Source of the DNA: Streptomyces violaceoruber
GTDB lineage: Bacteria; Actinomycetota; Actinomycetes; Streptomycetales; Streptomycetaceae
Direction of reading: 5' to 3'
Assembly (NCBI RefSeq): GCF_033406955.1
Contig: NZ_CP137734.1
Span: 5,332,001-5,396,000 of the forward strand
DNA length: 64,000 nt
Position numbers and translations under genes: made by a program. Below are positions 51,759 through 61,540 of the stretch, in pieces; positions within the stretch are counted from its first letter, which is position 1, and each line of letters opens with the position of its first letter. Under the pieces are notes generated by a model. The model did no database searches. It worked only from the letters and a program-made list of their open reading frames with translations, and had not been told where the DNA came from.

Positions 51759-52661
51759 ATGGACATCTCCTTTCTCGGCGGACCAGCTCCGCAACGCGGG
51801 GTCGGCGTGGTCGCCCCCTTCGACTTCGCACTCGATCGCGAGCTGTGGCGATGGGTGCCCGACGACGTGTCACTGCACATGACACGGACCCCCTTCGTGC
51901 CCGTCGAGGTCAGTCTGGACCTCGCCCGGATGGTCAGCGAGCACGAAACCCTCGGCGAGGCGGTGCGCACCCTCAACGCCATCGCCCCCGAGGTCGTCGC
52001 CTACGCCTGCACCTCGGGCAGCTTCGTCGGCGGCATCGCCGGGGAACGCGCCATGTGCGAGGCGATGACCTGGGCGGGCGCGGTCCCGTCCGTCACCACC
52101 TCCGGCGCCCTGCTCGACGCGCTGGCCGAGCTGGGCGTGCGCCGGGTCGCGCTGGTGACGCCGTACACCGTGTCCGTGACCCGGGCGCTGGAGGCGTACG
52201 TCGCCGAGGCGGGCGTCACCGTCACGGGCTGCGCCTTCATGGGGCTCACCCGGCACATCTGGAAGGTGCCGTACCGCGACGTGGCCGACATGGCCCGCCA
52301 GGCCGTACCCGCACCGGGAGCGGCGGACGCCCTGTTCATCTCCTGCACCAACCTCCCCACCTACGACGTGATCCCCCAGCTGGAGGCGGAGCTGCGGATC
52401 CCGGTGATCTCGGCCAACCAAGTGACGATGTGGGCGGCGCTGCGCCGACTGGGTACCCCTGCGGTGGGGCCGTACCAGGCGCTGACCGATCCGGCCGCGC
52501 GCCTCGGCCCCGCGGCGACGGGCGCGGTGGGTCCCGCGGTGGTGGGGCCCCCGGGCCCCGTCGACCCCGCGGTGGCGGGCCCGGTCGGACCCGCCGCGGT
52601 GGACATGCCGGGCGTCGGTGACGTCCCGGACACGGAACAGCAGCAGGAAGGGTGGACATGA
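51759..52661 (+). CDS. Maleate cis-trans isomerase/EutA-like enzyme, two-cysteine form
   Basis: 300 residues of the Asp/Glu racemase-arylmalonate decarboxylase superfamily. Both catalytic cysteines are present, in AYACTSGSF and FISCTNLPT. IPVISANQVTMWAALRRLG is the conserved helix after the second Cys. The last 50 residues are odd: Gly/Pro/Ala-rich (VGPPGPVDPAVAGPVGP) and probably disordered. Relatives include EutA of ectoine utilisation, consistent with the Ehu-type transporter nearby. The stop overlaps the ATG of the next paralogue (ATGA). Confidence 0.85.
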   Translation: MDISFLGGPAPQRGVGVVAPFDFALDRELWRWVPDDVSLHMTRTPFVPVEVSLDLARMVSEHETLGEAVRTLNAIAPEVVAYACTSGSFVGGIAGERAMCEAMTWAGAVPSVTTSGALLDALAELGVRRVALVTPYTVSVTRALEAYVAEAGVTVTGCAFMGLTRHIWKVPYRDVADMARQAVPAPGAADALFISCTNLPTYDVIPQLEAELRIPVISANQVTMWAALRRLGTPAVGPYQALTDPAARLGPAATGAVGPAVVGPPGPVDPAVAGPVGPAAVDMPGVGDVPDTEQQQEGWT

Positions 52662-53389
52662 CAGCACTGGGATTCCTGTACCCGGGCCACTCCGGCGAGG
52701 ACGACTACCCACGCATCGAGCAGCTCCTGGGCAGCGACATCCGGGTGGACCTGGTGCACACGGACATCGGCGAGGACGCCCACCGGGTGGACGCGCTCCT
52801 CGAGATGGGCTCGCCGCGGCGGCTGGAGGCGGGGGTGGCCGAGCTGCGGCTGGCCGGCGCCGACGCCGTGGTGTGGGCCTGCACCAGCGGCAGCTTCGTG
52901 CACGGCTGGGACGGCGCCCACGCACAGGTGCGGGCCCTGGCCCAGGCGGCCGGCCTGCCGGCCTCGTCCACCTCCTTCGCCTTCGTGCACGCGGCGAAGG
53001 AGCTGGGGGTGCGGCGGGTCTCGATCGGCGCGACCTATCCCGACGACGTGGCGCGGCTCTTCGGGGACTTCCTCGGCGCCGCCGGCATCGAGGTGGCCGA
53101 CGTCGTCAGCTCGGGCATCATCACGGCGGCGGAGGTCGGCACCTGGACCGAGGCGGAGGTGCTGGCGCTGGCCCGCGCGGCCGACCGTCCGGACGTGGAG
53201 GCGGTGCTCCTCCCGGACACGGCCCTGCACACGGCGGCGCACATCCCGGCCCTGGAGAAGGAGCTGGGCAAGCCGGTCCTCACCGCCAACCAGGTCACGA
53301 TCTGGGAGGGGCTGCGCCTGGCCGACCGGCGGGTCAACGCGCCGGAACTGGGCGCGCTGTTCACCCGGGAGCCGGTGGTGCAGGCCTGA
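52658..53389 (+). CDS. Maleate isomerase/EutA-like paralogue with one catalytic cysteine
   Basis: 243 residues, same superfamily as the preceding gene. The first Cys is kept (VWACTSGSFVHG). At the second position the sequence is AVLLPDTALHTAAH, so the second catalytic Cys is missing. VLTANQVTIWEGLRLA matches the conserved helix. Translation is coupled to the upstream paralogue by a 4-base overlap, and the two may form a hetero-oligomer or catalyse different steps. Loss of one Cys changes a racemase/isomerase into a decarboxylase-like or other enzyme in this superfamily. Confidence 0.85.
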   Translation: MTALGFLYPGHSGEDDYPRIEQLLGSDIRVDLVHTDIGEDAHRVDALLEMGSPRRLEAGVAELRLAGADAVVWACTSGSFVHGWDGAHAQVRALAQAAGLPASSTSFAFVHAAKELGVRRVSIGATYPDDVARLFGDFLGAAGIEVADVVSSGIITAAEVGTWTEAEVLALARAADRPDVEAVLLPDTALHTAAHIPALEKELGKPVLTANQVTIWEGLRLADRRVNAPELGALFTREPVVQA

Positions 53390-53434
53390 GGTGAGGCGGT
53401 CCGCGGCGGGTCACGGCAGGCCCGCCGCACGGAA

Positions 53435-53468
53435 GAACCCCGGTCCCGCGTGAGCGGAACCGGGGTTC
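53435..53468 (+). terminator. Terminator after the isomerase pair
   Basis: Stem GAACCCCGGT / ACCGGGGTTC with an inner CCGC/GCGG pair, 46 bases past the stop. Confidence 0.7.
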
Positions 53469-53630
53469 TCGTCGAGCGCTGGGCAGGCCTTGCACCTGCA
53501 TTTCCCCACGGGAAGTGGGGCGTCTTTCCTTGGACCACCAACGCACTGCCTGCTGCGGGGAGTTGGCCCCCGTGATCAGGCAAGATGATCGTACCGCAGC
53601 TCGGGCCGGGGTGCACATCGAGCGGCGCTT

Positions 53631-53736
53631 GTTCAGGTAGATGGATGGAAGTCGTAGATCTGAACCGTGAGTTACGCACCTGAACCCTTGTCAGCACTCG
53701 AAGCTCCCCCTATTCTCACGCCGAGAAAGCGCTTTC
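53631..53736. promoter_or_regulatory. Inverted repeats in the pectate lyase promoter region
   Basis: Two elements lie in a 420-base gap without a gene. GTTCAGGT (53631-53638) and ACCTGAAC (53678-53685) are perfect 8-base arms 39 bases apart, with a further half-site TCTGAACC between them. GAAAGCGCTTTC (53725-53736) is a perfect 12-base palindrome of the kind bound by LacI-family sugar repressors. Both lie 75-180 bases upstream of the lyase start. Confidence 0.5.
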
Positions 53737-53809
53737 CGCCATCGTGTGATTGACATGATCACGCCATGGCTTCCGTTCCGGCATGTGAAGGCGAATGGGG
53801 AGACCGAGG

Positions 53810-55375
53810 ATGAGACGACCAGTCGCGCTGCGACTCCAAGCGGCACTGGGCACACTGGCCCTCGCGGCCGCGGCCGGTGTGGTGCTGACGATGCCCGAGG
53901 CGGCGGCAGCGGCCGGCGGCGCCACCGGCTACGCGACCCAGAACGGCGGCACGACCGGCGGCGCGGGCGGGCAGACCGTCCGGGCCACCACCGGCACCGC
54001 GATCCACGAGGCCCTGTGCGGCCGGGCCGACAGCAGCACCCCGATCACCATCGAGGTCGAGGGCACCATCAACCACGGCAACACCAGCAAGGTGTCGGGC
54101 GACAGCTGCAACACCGCGGCCGACAGGATCGAGCTGAAGCAGGTCAGCAACATCACGATCGTCGGGGTCGGGAACGGCGCCGTCTTCGACCAGCTGGGCA
54201 TCCACATCCGGGAGTCCAGCAACATCATCATCCAGAACGTGACCGTCCGGAACGTCAAGAAGTCCGGCTCGCCCACGTCCAACGGCGGCGACGCCATCGG
54301 CATGGAGAGCGACGTCCGCAACGTCTGGGTCGACCACTCCACCCTGGAGGCCTCCGGCGGGGAGTCGGAGGGCTACGACGGCCTCTTCGACATGAAGGAC
54401 AACACCCAGTACGTCACCCTGTCCTACAGCGTCCTGCGCAACTCCGGCCGGGGCGGGCTGATCGGGTCCAGCGAGAGCGACACCTCGAACGGGTACGTCA
54501 CCTTCCACCACAACCTGTACGAGAACATCGACTCCCGCGCACCCCTGCTGCGCGGCGGCACGGCCCACATGTACAACAACCACTACGTGAGCCTGAACAA
54601 GTCGGGCATCAACTCCCGCGCCGGCGCCAAGGCCAAGGTCGACAACAACTACTTCGAGGACTCCAAGGACGTCCTCGGCACCTTCTACACCGACGCGGCC
54701 GGCTTCTGGCAGGTCAGCGGCAACATCTTCGACAACGTGACCTGGTCCGAGCCCGGCGGGGACAACAACCCGGCCGGCCCCGACCCGCAGTCCAACACCA
54801 CGGTGTCCATCCCGTACTCCTACGGCCTCGACGACGCCTCCTGCGTGCCGTCCGTGGTGAGCGGCACGGCGGGCGCGAACAAGGGCCTGAAGGTCTCGGA
54901 CGGCAGCTGCACCCCGCAGAGCCCGGACCCGACCGACCCCACCGACCCGGACCCGACCGACCCGGACCCGACGGATCCGACCGACCCGGACCCGACCGAC
55001 CCGCCGAGCGGGACCAACCTGAGCGTCGGGGCGGGCTCCGACGGCTCGTCCAAGGCGAGCGGCACCAGCTACGGCAACGTGCGCGACGGCGACCTCGGCA
55101 CGTACTGGTCCCCGGCCGGCACGACCGGCTCCATCTCCGTGAAGTGGTCCTCCGCCACCACCGTCGGCAAGATCAACATCCGTGAGGCGGCGGGCTCCGA
55201 GGGCACCGTCGGCTCCTACCGCGTCGTCAACCACGACACCGGCGCCGTCCTGGCCTCCGGCAGCGGGGCGGGCGTGATCGGCTTCTCCCCGGTCTCGCTG
55301 GAGAAGATCACCTTCGAGATCACCGGCGCCTCCGGCACCCCGAAGATCGCCGAGTTCGAGACGTACGCGGGCTGA
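53810..55375 (+). CDS. Secreted PL1 pectate lyase with C-terminal carbohydrate-binding module
   Basis: 521 residues. The signal peptide (MRRPVALRLQAALGTLALAAAAG) is followed by a parallel beta-helix lyase domain. The PL1 sequence NITIVGVGNGAVFDQLGIHI, then NGGDAIGMESDVRNVWVDHSTL with the calcium-binding Asp, and HHNLYENIDSRAPLLRGGTAHMYNNH with the catalytic Arg in outline show the fold. A Pro-Thr-Asp linker (PTDPTDPDPTDPDPTDP, repeats) joins a 115-residue galactose-binding-like module. It cleaves polygalacturonate by beta-elimination. GGGGAG precedes the ATG at 53810; an upstream in-frame ATG at 53795 is possible. Confidence 0.92.
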   Translation: MRRPVALRLQAALGTLALAAAAGVVLTMPEAAAAAGGATGYATQNGGTTGGAGGQTVRATTGTAIHEALCGRADSSTPITIEVEGTINHGNTSKVSGDSCNTAADRIELKQVSNITIVGVGNGAVFDQLGIHIRESSNIIIQNVTVRNVKKSGSPTSNGGDAIGMESDVRNVWVDHSTLEASGGESEGYDGLFDMKDNTQYVTLSYSVLRNSGRGGLIGSSESDTSNGYVTFHHNLYENIDSRAPLLRGGTAHMYNNHYVSLNKSGINSRAGAKAKVDNNYFEDSKDVLGTFYTDAAGFWQVSGNIFDNVTWSEPGGDNNPAGPDPQSNTTVSIPYSYGLDDASCVPSVVSGTAGANKGLKVSDGSCTPQSPDPTDPTDPDPTDPDPTDPTDPDPTDPPSGTNLSVGAGSDGSSKASGTSYGNVRDGDLGTYWSPAGTTGSISVKWSSATTVGKINIREAAGSEGTVGSYRVVNHDTGAVLASGSGAGVIGFSPVSLEKITFEITGASGTPKIAEFETYAG

Positions 55376-55386
55376 CCCCGCCGGGC

Positions 55387-55429
55387 GGGCGGGGCGTGTC
55401 CGGATCGCGGCTCCGGGCACGCCCCGCCC
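55387..55429 (+). terminator. Terminator after the pectate lyase gene
   Basis: A 12-base stem GGGCGGGGCGTG / CACGCCCCGCCC extended by CCGGA/TCCGG, with a seven-base loop, starting 12 bases past the stop. Confidence 0.8.
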
Positions 55430-55526
55430 TCTTGCGCGGGCGCGGGACAATGGACGGTGGCCCACTCCACCGGAGTGACCCCGCACCCCGGGGACGGGCC
55501 GTCGTCACGCACGAGGAGGAGAAGAC

Positions 55527-55874
55527 ATGGCGGAGCCCACGCCGCGTCGGCACGAACCGCGGCTACGCCCCGCGCCCCTGCTCTTCGAGCCGGCGGAGGC
55601 GGCCGCCGATCCCGAGCACTTCTTCGACCTCGAGTCGATCGACGACCCCCGGGCCCTGCTCGAACGGGCCACCGAGCTGACGCACGCGTTCCGCGCGGCG
55701 GCGGACCGGGCGATGGAGTTCCAGGCGATCGCGGCGGCGCAGCTGGCCGATCCGAGGCGGTTCGACCGGCTGACGGCCGCGGACATCGCCGAACGCGCGG
55801 AGTGGACCGAGGACTACGCCAAGAAGATGGTGGAGTTCGGCCAGGACCTGATGCGCGGCGAATCGGCCGAGTGA
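55527..55874 (+). CDS. Small hypothetical protein
   Basis: 115 residues, acidic and helical (PRALLERATELTHAFRAAADRAMEFQAIAAAQLADPRRFDRL in outline). It has no signal peptide, membrane segment or known motif. GAGGAGAAG precedes the ATG by six bases, so it is probably expressed. It lies between the lyase terminator and the prim-pol-like gene, which suggests a separate small transcription unit. Function unknown. Confidence 0.65.
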   Translation: MAEPTPRRHEPRLRPAPLLFEPAEAAADPEHFFDLESIDDPRALLERATELTHAFRAAADRAMEFQAIAAAQLADPRRFDRLTAADIAERAEWTEDYAKKMVEFGQDLMRGESAE

Positions 55875-56015
55875 GCCCGAGGAGCGGGCGGGGGGCCGGA
55901 GAGTCGGAGGGCATATGCCAGAAGGCTGGGCAAGATACTCCCCTCCCGGCCGCCGTGTCCCGGTTTCCCGCAACCCAGCGGAGCGGGGCCCTCACGCCGG
56001 GTAGACATCTGCGGT

Positions 56016-56630
56016 ATGAGCAGCACACGCAACGCCACGCCCCATGCCTCGGACGTCACCTCGGACGGCGCCGCCTGGCTGGCCTCGGCGGGCGCGTACC
56101 CGCGCAGCACGCTCGCGCTCTGGGAGGAGCGGCCCGAGGCCCCGGTCGTCCTGCCCTGCGGCTCCACCTTCGACGTGGTGAGCGCTCCCGCGATCTTCGG
56201 CCGCCGGATGCTGGACCGGCTGTGGGACGACGGCCCCGGTTCGGGCCCGGTGGCGGAGTTCCGCGGCCGGATGCTGCTGTTCGCCGCCCCGGGCACCGCC
56301 CAGCGGCTGCCGTCGCTGCTCGACTGGGAGGAGTGGAGCACCCGCGGCCGGGAGGGCGGCCGTGCGGGAGCGGTGCCGCCGCTGCTGTGCCACGGCGCCG
56401 GGGACGCGGTGACCGTACCGGCACCGGCGGGCCCCGCCGCCCCCGCGGACGCGCCACCGCGCTCCGGATCCCGCTGGCTCGTGGCGCCGGACACCCGCCG
56501 GCCGTGGCTGCCCGGCCCGGAGATCATGCTCTGGGCGGCCGTGCGGGCGGCCCGCGCGGCGGTGCGGATTTCGATTTTTCCTCCCGCCGACCAGGATGCT
56601 AAGGTCTACGACGTCAGCAGGCGCCGCTAG
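56016..56630 (+). CDS. Prim-pol-like (bifunctional primase/polymerase N-terminal) protein, stop in tRNA
   Basis: 204 residues. SDGAAWLASAGAYPRSTLALWEERPEAPVVLPCGSTFDVVSAPAIFGRRMLDRL in outline resembles the small streptomycete proteins labelled bifunctional DNA primase/polymerase. A catalytic Asp triad is not obvious, so activity is doubtful. The last three residues and TAG stop are read from the first 10 bases of the tRNA-Lys gene at 56621, and the preceding codons overlap its promoter (TAAGGT -10). The start ATG at 56016 lies about 100 bases past a GGCATATGCC palindrome. Confidence 0.65.
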   Translation: MSSTRNATPHASDVTSDGAAWLASAGAYPRSTLALWEERPEAPVVLPCGSTFDVVSAPAIFGRRMLDRLWDDGPGSGPVAEFRGRMLLFAAPGTAQRLPSLLDWEEWSTRGREGGRAGAVPPLLCHGAGDAVTVPAPAGPAAPADAPPRSGSRWLVAPDTRRPWLPGPEIMLWAAVRAARAAVRISIFPPADQDAKVYDVSRRR

Positions 56631-56694
56631 CTCAGTTGGTTAGAGCAGCTGACTCTTAATCAGCGGGTCCGGGGTTCGAGTCCCTGGCGGCGCA
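56621..56694 (+). tRNA. tRNA-Lys (anticodon CTT), third copy
   Basis: Identical to the two leftward copies but on the plus strand. A TAAGGT -10 box lies about 17 bases upstream, inside the end of the previous CDS. A strong terminator follows. Confidence 0.95.
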
Positions 56695-56700
56695 CGTTGG

Positions 56701-56755
56701 CGATGGCGAGGCGTGTTCGCGGAAAGCGCGAACCGGCCTCGCCATCGTTGTTTTT
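56701..56755 (+). terminator. Rho-independent terminator of tRNA-Lys
   Basis: A 12-base stem CGATGGCGAGGC / GCCTCGCCATCG with an inner GTTCGCG/CGCGAAC pair, followed by TTGTTTTT. It is the only terminator in the window with a clear T-run. Confidence 0.9.
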
Positions 56756-56866
56756 GCGCGGCTTCGCCGCGCGGTGTGGGGGCTTCGCCACCCACACCCC
56801 CCGGCCGGGTGGCCCGGGGGTGAGGGCTTGCCCAAGAGTCTGCGTGGGCCGGGGGGCGGGGGCGGG

Positions 56867-58177
56867 TCACCCGGGGGTGATCTGTACGGTCCAGGTGCCT
56901 GATTCCGTGCGGTCCTCGACCTCTACCCGTACGCCGTCGCCGGGGACCGTGAAGCTTTCGCCGAGGGATACGGGGGCGTCGGCGAGCGGCGGGTAGACCG
57001 AGTCGGCCCAGCAGGCCTCGGTGTCCGGGTGGGCGTCGACGACCTCGATCGGCCCGCCACCCGACTCCGCCCCGCTGTGCACCCGGTACACCAGCACCCC
57101 CGCGCGGCAGGACGCCGCGTCGTTGCCGACCGGCGTGCGCACCTCGAAGGCGAGCGCGCTGCCCGCCCCCGTACGCACCACCGCCAGCTTCGTGCCCCGC
57201 CCGAGGCCGAAGGCCGGCGCGCCCGCGGCGCCGGTCACCACCACCCCGGGGCCCGCGCCCAGCGGCTCCAGCGTCAGCCGGGTCGGTTCGCTGCCCCGCA
57301 CGCAGGCCACCTGCCGGGGCCGCAGCCAGCCCAGCTTCCACTTGTGCCAGCCGAACAGGTCCGGGGAGAGTCCGAACTGGCTGCCCATCAGGTCCCAGTC
57401 GCCGACGTGCGTGTCCCAGTCGCCCTCGCCGTCCGCCGGCCGGTGGTACAGGTCCGGCAGGTCGAAGACGTGCCCCGTCTCGTGGGCCAGCACCAGCCGG
57501 TCCGGCGGATGGTTCTCGAAGACCGTGACGACCCGCCGGATGTCCGTGCCGTCCGCCCGCAGCGGGGTGTCCAGGTTGACGACCTTCGTGGCGTCGGAGT
57601 CCACCCCGGGCGCGTCCGGGTCCGCGACGAAGTAGACGACGTCGTACCGGGAGAAGTCGACGTACCGGTCGGCCGCGGTCAGCGCGTCGCGCAGGTAGGC
57701 CGCCCGGTGCTCCGGGCTCCAGTCGCGCCGTATGGCGTACGACGTCGACGGGCTCGGCATCCGGATCCAGTCCCGCAGCGGGTGCGGGCGGAGCGTGAAG
57801 GCGCCGTAGGAGGCACGCCGGAAGAAGTCGCCGGTGGCGGGGAAGTGGTCGGCGGCGAGTTCGGCCGGTGCCGTCAGCGGCTGGGAGTCCGGGAAGGACA
57901 GGAACACCATCACCGCGTCCAGGGTGCGGGCGGGCCGCGGATAGGTGGCGTTCCAGGTGTCCAGGCCCTCGGAGTGGTGCACGGCGGTGCGCTGGAGCGC
58001 GCAGGGCTCCGGGGAGAAGGGCTCGGCGACCGACGGCGCGGTGATCAGGGAGGTCGCGGCGAGCGCCGACATCGTGGTGCACACCGCGGCGGTGCTGCGC
58101 AGCCTGGTCCGGGGGAGCTGGCGCGGCACATGGACCTCCGGACGCGGTTGACGGGACACCGCACCCAGCTTGTGCAT
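56867..58177 (-). CDS. Secreted M6-type metalloprotease
   Basis: 436 residues. A long signal region (RSTAAVCTTMSALAATSLITAPS) precedes a catalytic domain with VLAHETGHVFDLPDLY, the HExxH zinc site at about residue 229, with GDWDLMGS as the downstream Met-turn typical of immune-inhibitor-A/M6 proteases. It should be exported and degrade extracellular protein. The ATG at 58177 (MHKLGAV) was chosen over upstream ATGs, which would overlap the cdgA promoter region. It is divergent from cdgA. Confidence 0.85.
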   Translation of the reverse strand: MHKLGAVSRQPRPEVHVPRQLPRTRLRSTAAVCTTMSALAATSLITAPSVAEPFSPEPCALQRTAVHHSEGLDTWNATYPRPARTLDAVMVFLSFPDSQPLTAPAELAADHFPATGDFFRRASYGAFTLRPHPLRDWIRMPSPSTSYAIRRDWSPEHRAAYLRDALTAADRYVDFSRYDVVYFVADPDAPGVDSDATKVVNLDTPLRADGTDIRRVVTVFENHPPDRLVLAHETGHVFDLPDLYHRPADGEGDWDTHVGDWDLMGSQFGLSPDLFGWHKWKLGWLRPRQVACVRGSEPTRLTLEPLGAGPGVVVTGAAGAPAFGLGRGTKLAVVRTGAGSALAFEVRTPVGNDAASCRAGVLVYRVHSGAESGGGPIEVVDAHPDTEACWADSVYPPLADAPVSLGESFTVPGDGVRVEVEDRTESGTWTVQITPG

Positions 58178-58268
58178 GATTGTCGTATTACGCCCTGTTC
58201 GCGTGCACCGGATGGGTGAGCCGTCCGGGATTTCGCAGGTGTTCTCCCGGGCGACGCCTCGAAGACAC

Positions 58269-58281
58269 TCACGGAACGTCA
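58269..58281. promoter_or_regulatory. BldD-like site upstream of cdgA
   Basis: TCACGGAACGTCA matches the outer half-sites TNAC-N5-GTNA of the BldD box, though the five central bases do not match the published core well. It lies in the divergent region about 190 bases before the cdgA start. cdgA of S. coelicolor is a known BldD target. Confidence 0.4.
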
Positions 58282-58461
58282 CAACTGGTCGGAGGGGTGA
58301 CGGACCCGTCCAGGTGTGAGCAGAAACGATCTGCCGGAGGGGTCGCTCGGCCCGGAGCGCGGAACGGCGGCTGGAAGGGCCCGGTGTCAGCCTCTATGAT
58401 CGGCACACTTTCCTGCACGAACAGAGCACGAACAGAGATCGAGGCACTGCGGGAGCGAGCG

Positions 58462-60341
58462 GTGAACGGAACCTCCGAAGGGCCGGCGCCCGCAGCGGAT
58501 CTCGGCCCGGCCATTACAGAGAGTGATGAAGGCCTGGCTCCTCGTGCCGTGCGTACGGAGCCCCCGGCCTACCGGTCGGTGTTCACCACGGCCCCGCTCG
58601 CCATGGCCGTCGTCGACGCCGAGGGCCTGGTCGTCAGCGCCAACGACACCCTGGGCACCCTGCTGGGCACGGACCCGGACGCGCTGGCCGGGTCCGTGGC
58701 GGCCGACCTCGTCGACCTCGCCTCCGACGCCGGCACCTGGCACGCGTACCGCGAGGTGCTGCGCGGCCACCGGCCCCGGCTGCGCTGCACCAGACGGCTG
58801 AAGCGGGCCGACGGACACTCCCTGTGGGCGCAGGTGACGGTCGAGCCGCTGGCCGGTCCCGGGGGCTCCGGGGGCTCCGGGGACGGGGACGCCCCGGGAC
58901 TGCTGCTCTCCGTCGCCGACGTGAGCGCCCGGCGCGAACTCCAGGCCCGGCTGCGCCACCTCCAGATGCACGACCCGGTGACCCGGCTGCCCAACCGCGC
59001 CCTGTTCTTCGAACGACTGACCGCCGCGCTGGAGGCCGAGTCGTACGAGCATGGCGGCACCGGCCGGATCGGCGTCTGCTACCTGGACCTGGACGGCTTC
59101 AAGGCCGTCAACGACACCCACGGCCACCGCGTCGGCGACCGGTTGCTGGCCGCCGTGGCCGAACGGCTCACCAGGTGTGCGGAGGAGGCGGCCCACGCCC
59201 GGTCCGGCGCCCCGCTGGTGGCCCGGCTCGGCGGTGACGAGTTCGCCCTCCTGGTGGAGGACTCCACCGGCACCGACCAGCTCGCCGACCTGGCCGGGGC
59301 GGTCCTCGCGGCCCTCCAGCCGCCGTTCGAACTCTCCGACCGGCGCCTTTCGGTCACCGCCTCGGTCGGCGTCGTCGAACGCCACACCGCCGGCACCACC
59401 CCCACCGCCCTGATGCAGGCCGCCGACACCACCCTGTACTGGGCCAAGGCGGACGGCCGGGCCCGCTGGACCCTGTTCGACCCCGAGCGCAACGCCAACC
59501 GCATGACCCGCCAGGCGCTGGCCGCCACGCTCCGCCCGGCCATCGAACGCGGCGAGTTCGCCCTCGAGTACCAGCCGCTGGTCGGCATGGAGGACGGCCG
59601 GGTGCGGGGCGTCGAGGCGCTCATCCGCTGGAATCATCCTCAGTTCGGCGTACTGGCGCCGAATCGGTTCATCGCACTGGCGGAGGAGGATGGCTCGATC
59701 GTTCCCCTCGGCCGCTGGATCCTGCGCACCGCCTGCCACCAGGCCCGCCGCTGGCAGCTGGCCCACCCGGACGAGCCGCCGATCTTCGTCAGCGTCAACG
59801 TGGCGGTCCGCCAGGTCTGGGACTCCGACCTGGTGGCGGACGTGGCCCGCACCCTGGAGGAGACGGGCCTGGCCCCGGAGCTGCTCCAGCTGGAGCTGAC
59901 GGAGTCGGCGGTGATGGGCTCGGCCGGGCGCCCGCTCCAGGTCCTCAAGGCGCTCAGCGACATGGGCGTCCACATCGCCATCGACGACTTCGGCACCGGC
60001 TACTCGAACCTGGCCTACCTCAGCCGGCTGCCGGTCTCGGTGCTGAAGCTGGACGGCGCGTTCGTCCGGGGCTTCCAGTACGACGCCGTGTCCGACGCCG
60101 CGGCCTGCGGTGCCGGGGGCGCCAACCCGGCCGACGAGGTCATCGTCGAGGCGATGGTCCAGCTCGCCCACCGCCTCGGCCTGACGGTCACCGCCGAGTG
60201 CGTGGAGACCTCGGCCCAGGCGACCCGGCTGCGCCGCATCGGCTGCGACACAGGCCAGGGCTGGCTCTACTCCCGGCCGGTGGCACCGGACCGCATCTCC
60301 GCGCTGCTGGGCCACGCGGGACCCGGCGGCCCCGCCGGGGT

Positions 60342-60366
<25 letters not shown>
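58462..60366 (+). CDS. cdgA: PAS-GGDEF-EAL cyclic-di-GMP enzyme CdgA
   Basis: 634 residues. A PAS sensor (YRSVFTTAPLAMAVVDAEGLVVSANDTLGTLLG in outline, roughly residues 30-160) is followed by a GGDEF diguanylate cyclase domain with intact RLGGDEFALL (about 254-263) and an EAL phosphodiesterase domain with GVEALIRWNHP (about 382-392), DDFGTGYSNL and the ECVET loop. No RxxD inhibitory site precedes GGDEF. It controls development through c-di-GMP and BldD in Streptomyces. The GTG at 58462 has GGGAG six bases upstream; an ATG at 58396 is the alternative. Its end overlaps the convergent luciferase-like gene. Confidence 0.9.
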
Positions 60367-61442
<1,076 letters not shown>

Positions 61443-61540
61443 GGTGGGGTGCCTCCTGTGCTTGACGTGGTCGTACACGCGGTCGTACGTGGGTCGCTTC
61501 GCGAGGTAACAGGAGGGGGTCTCCGGTTATTCCCGGCGGC

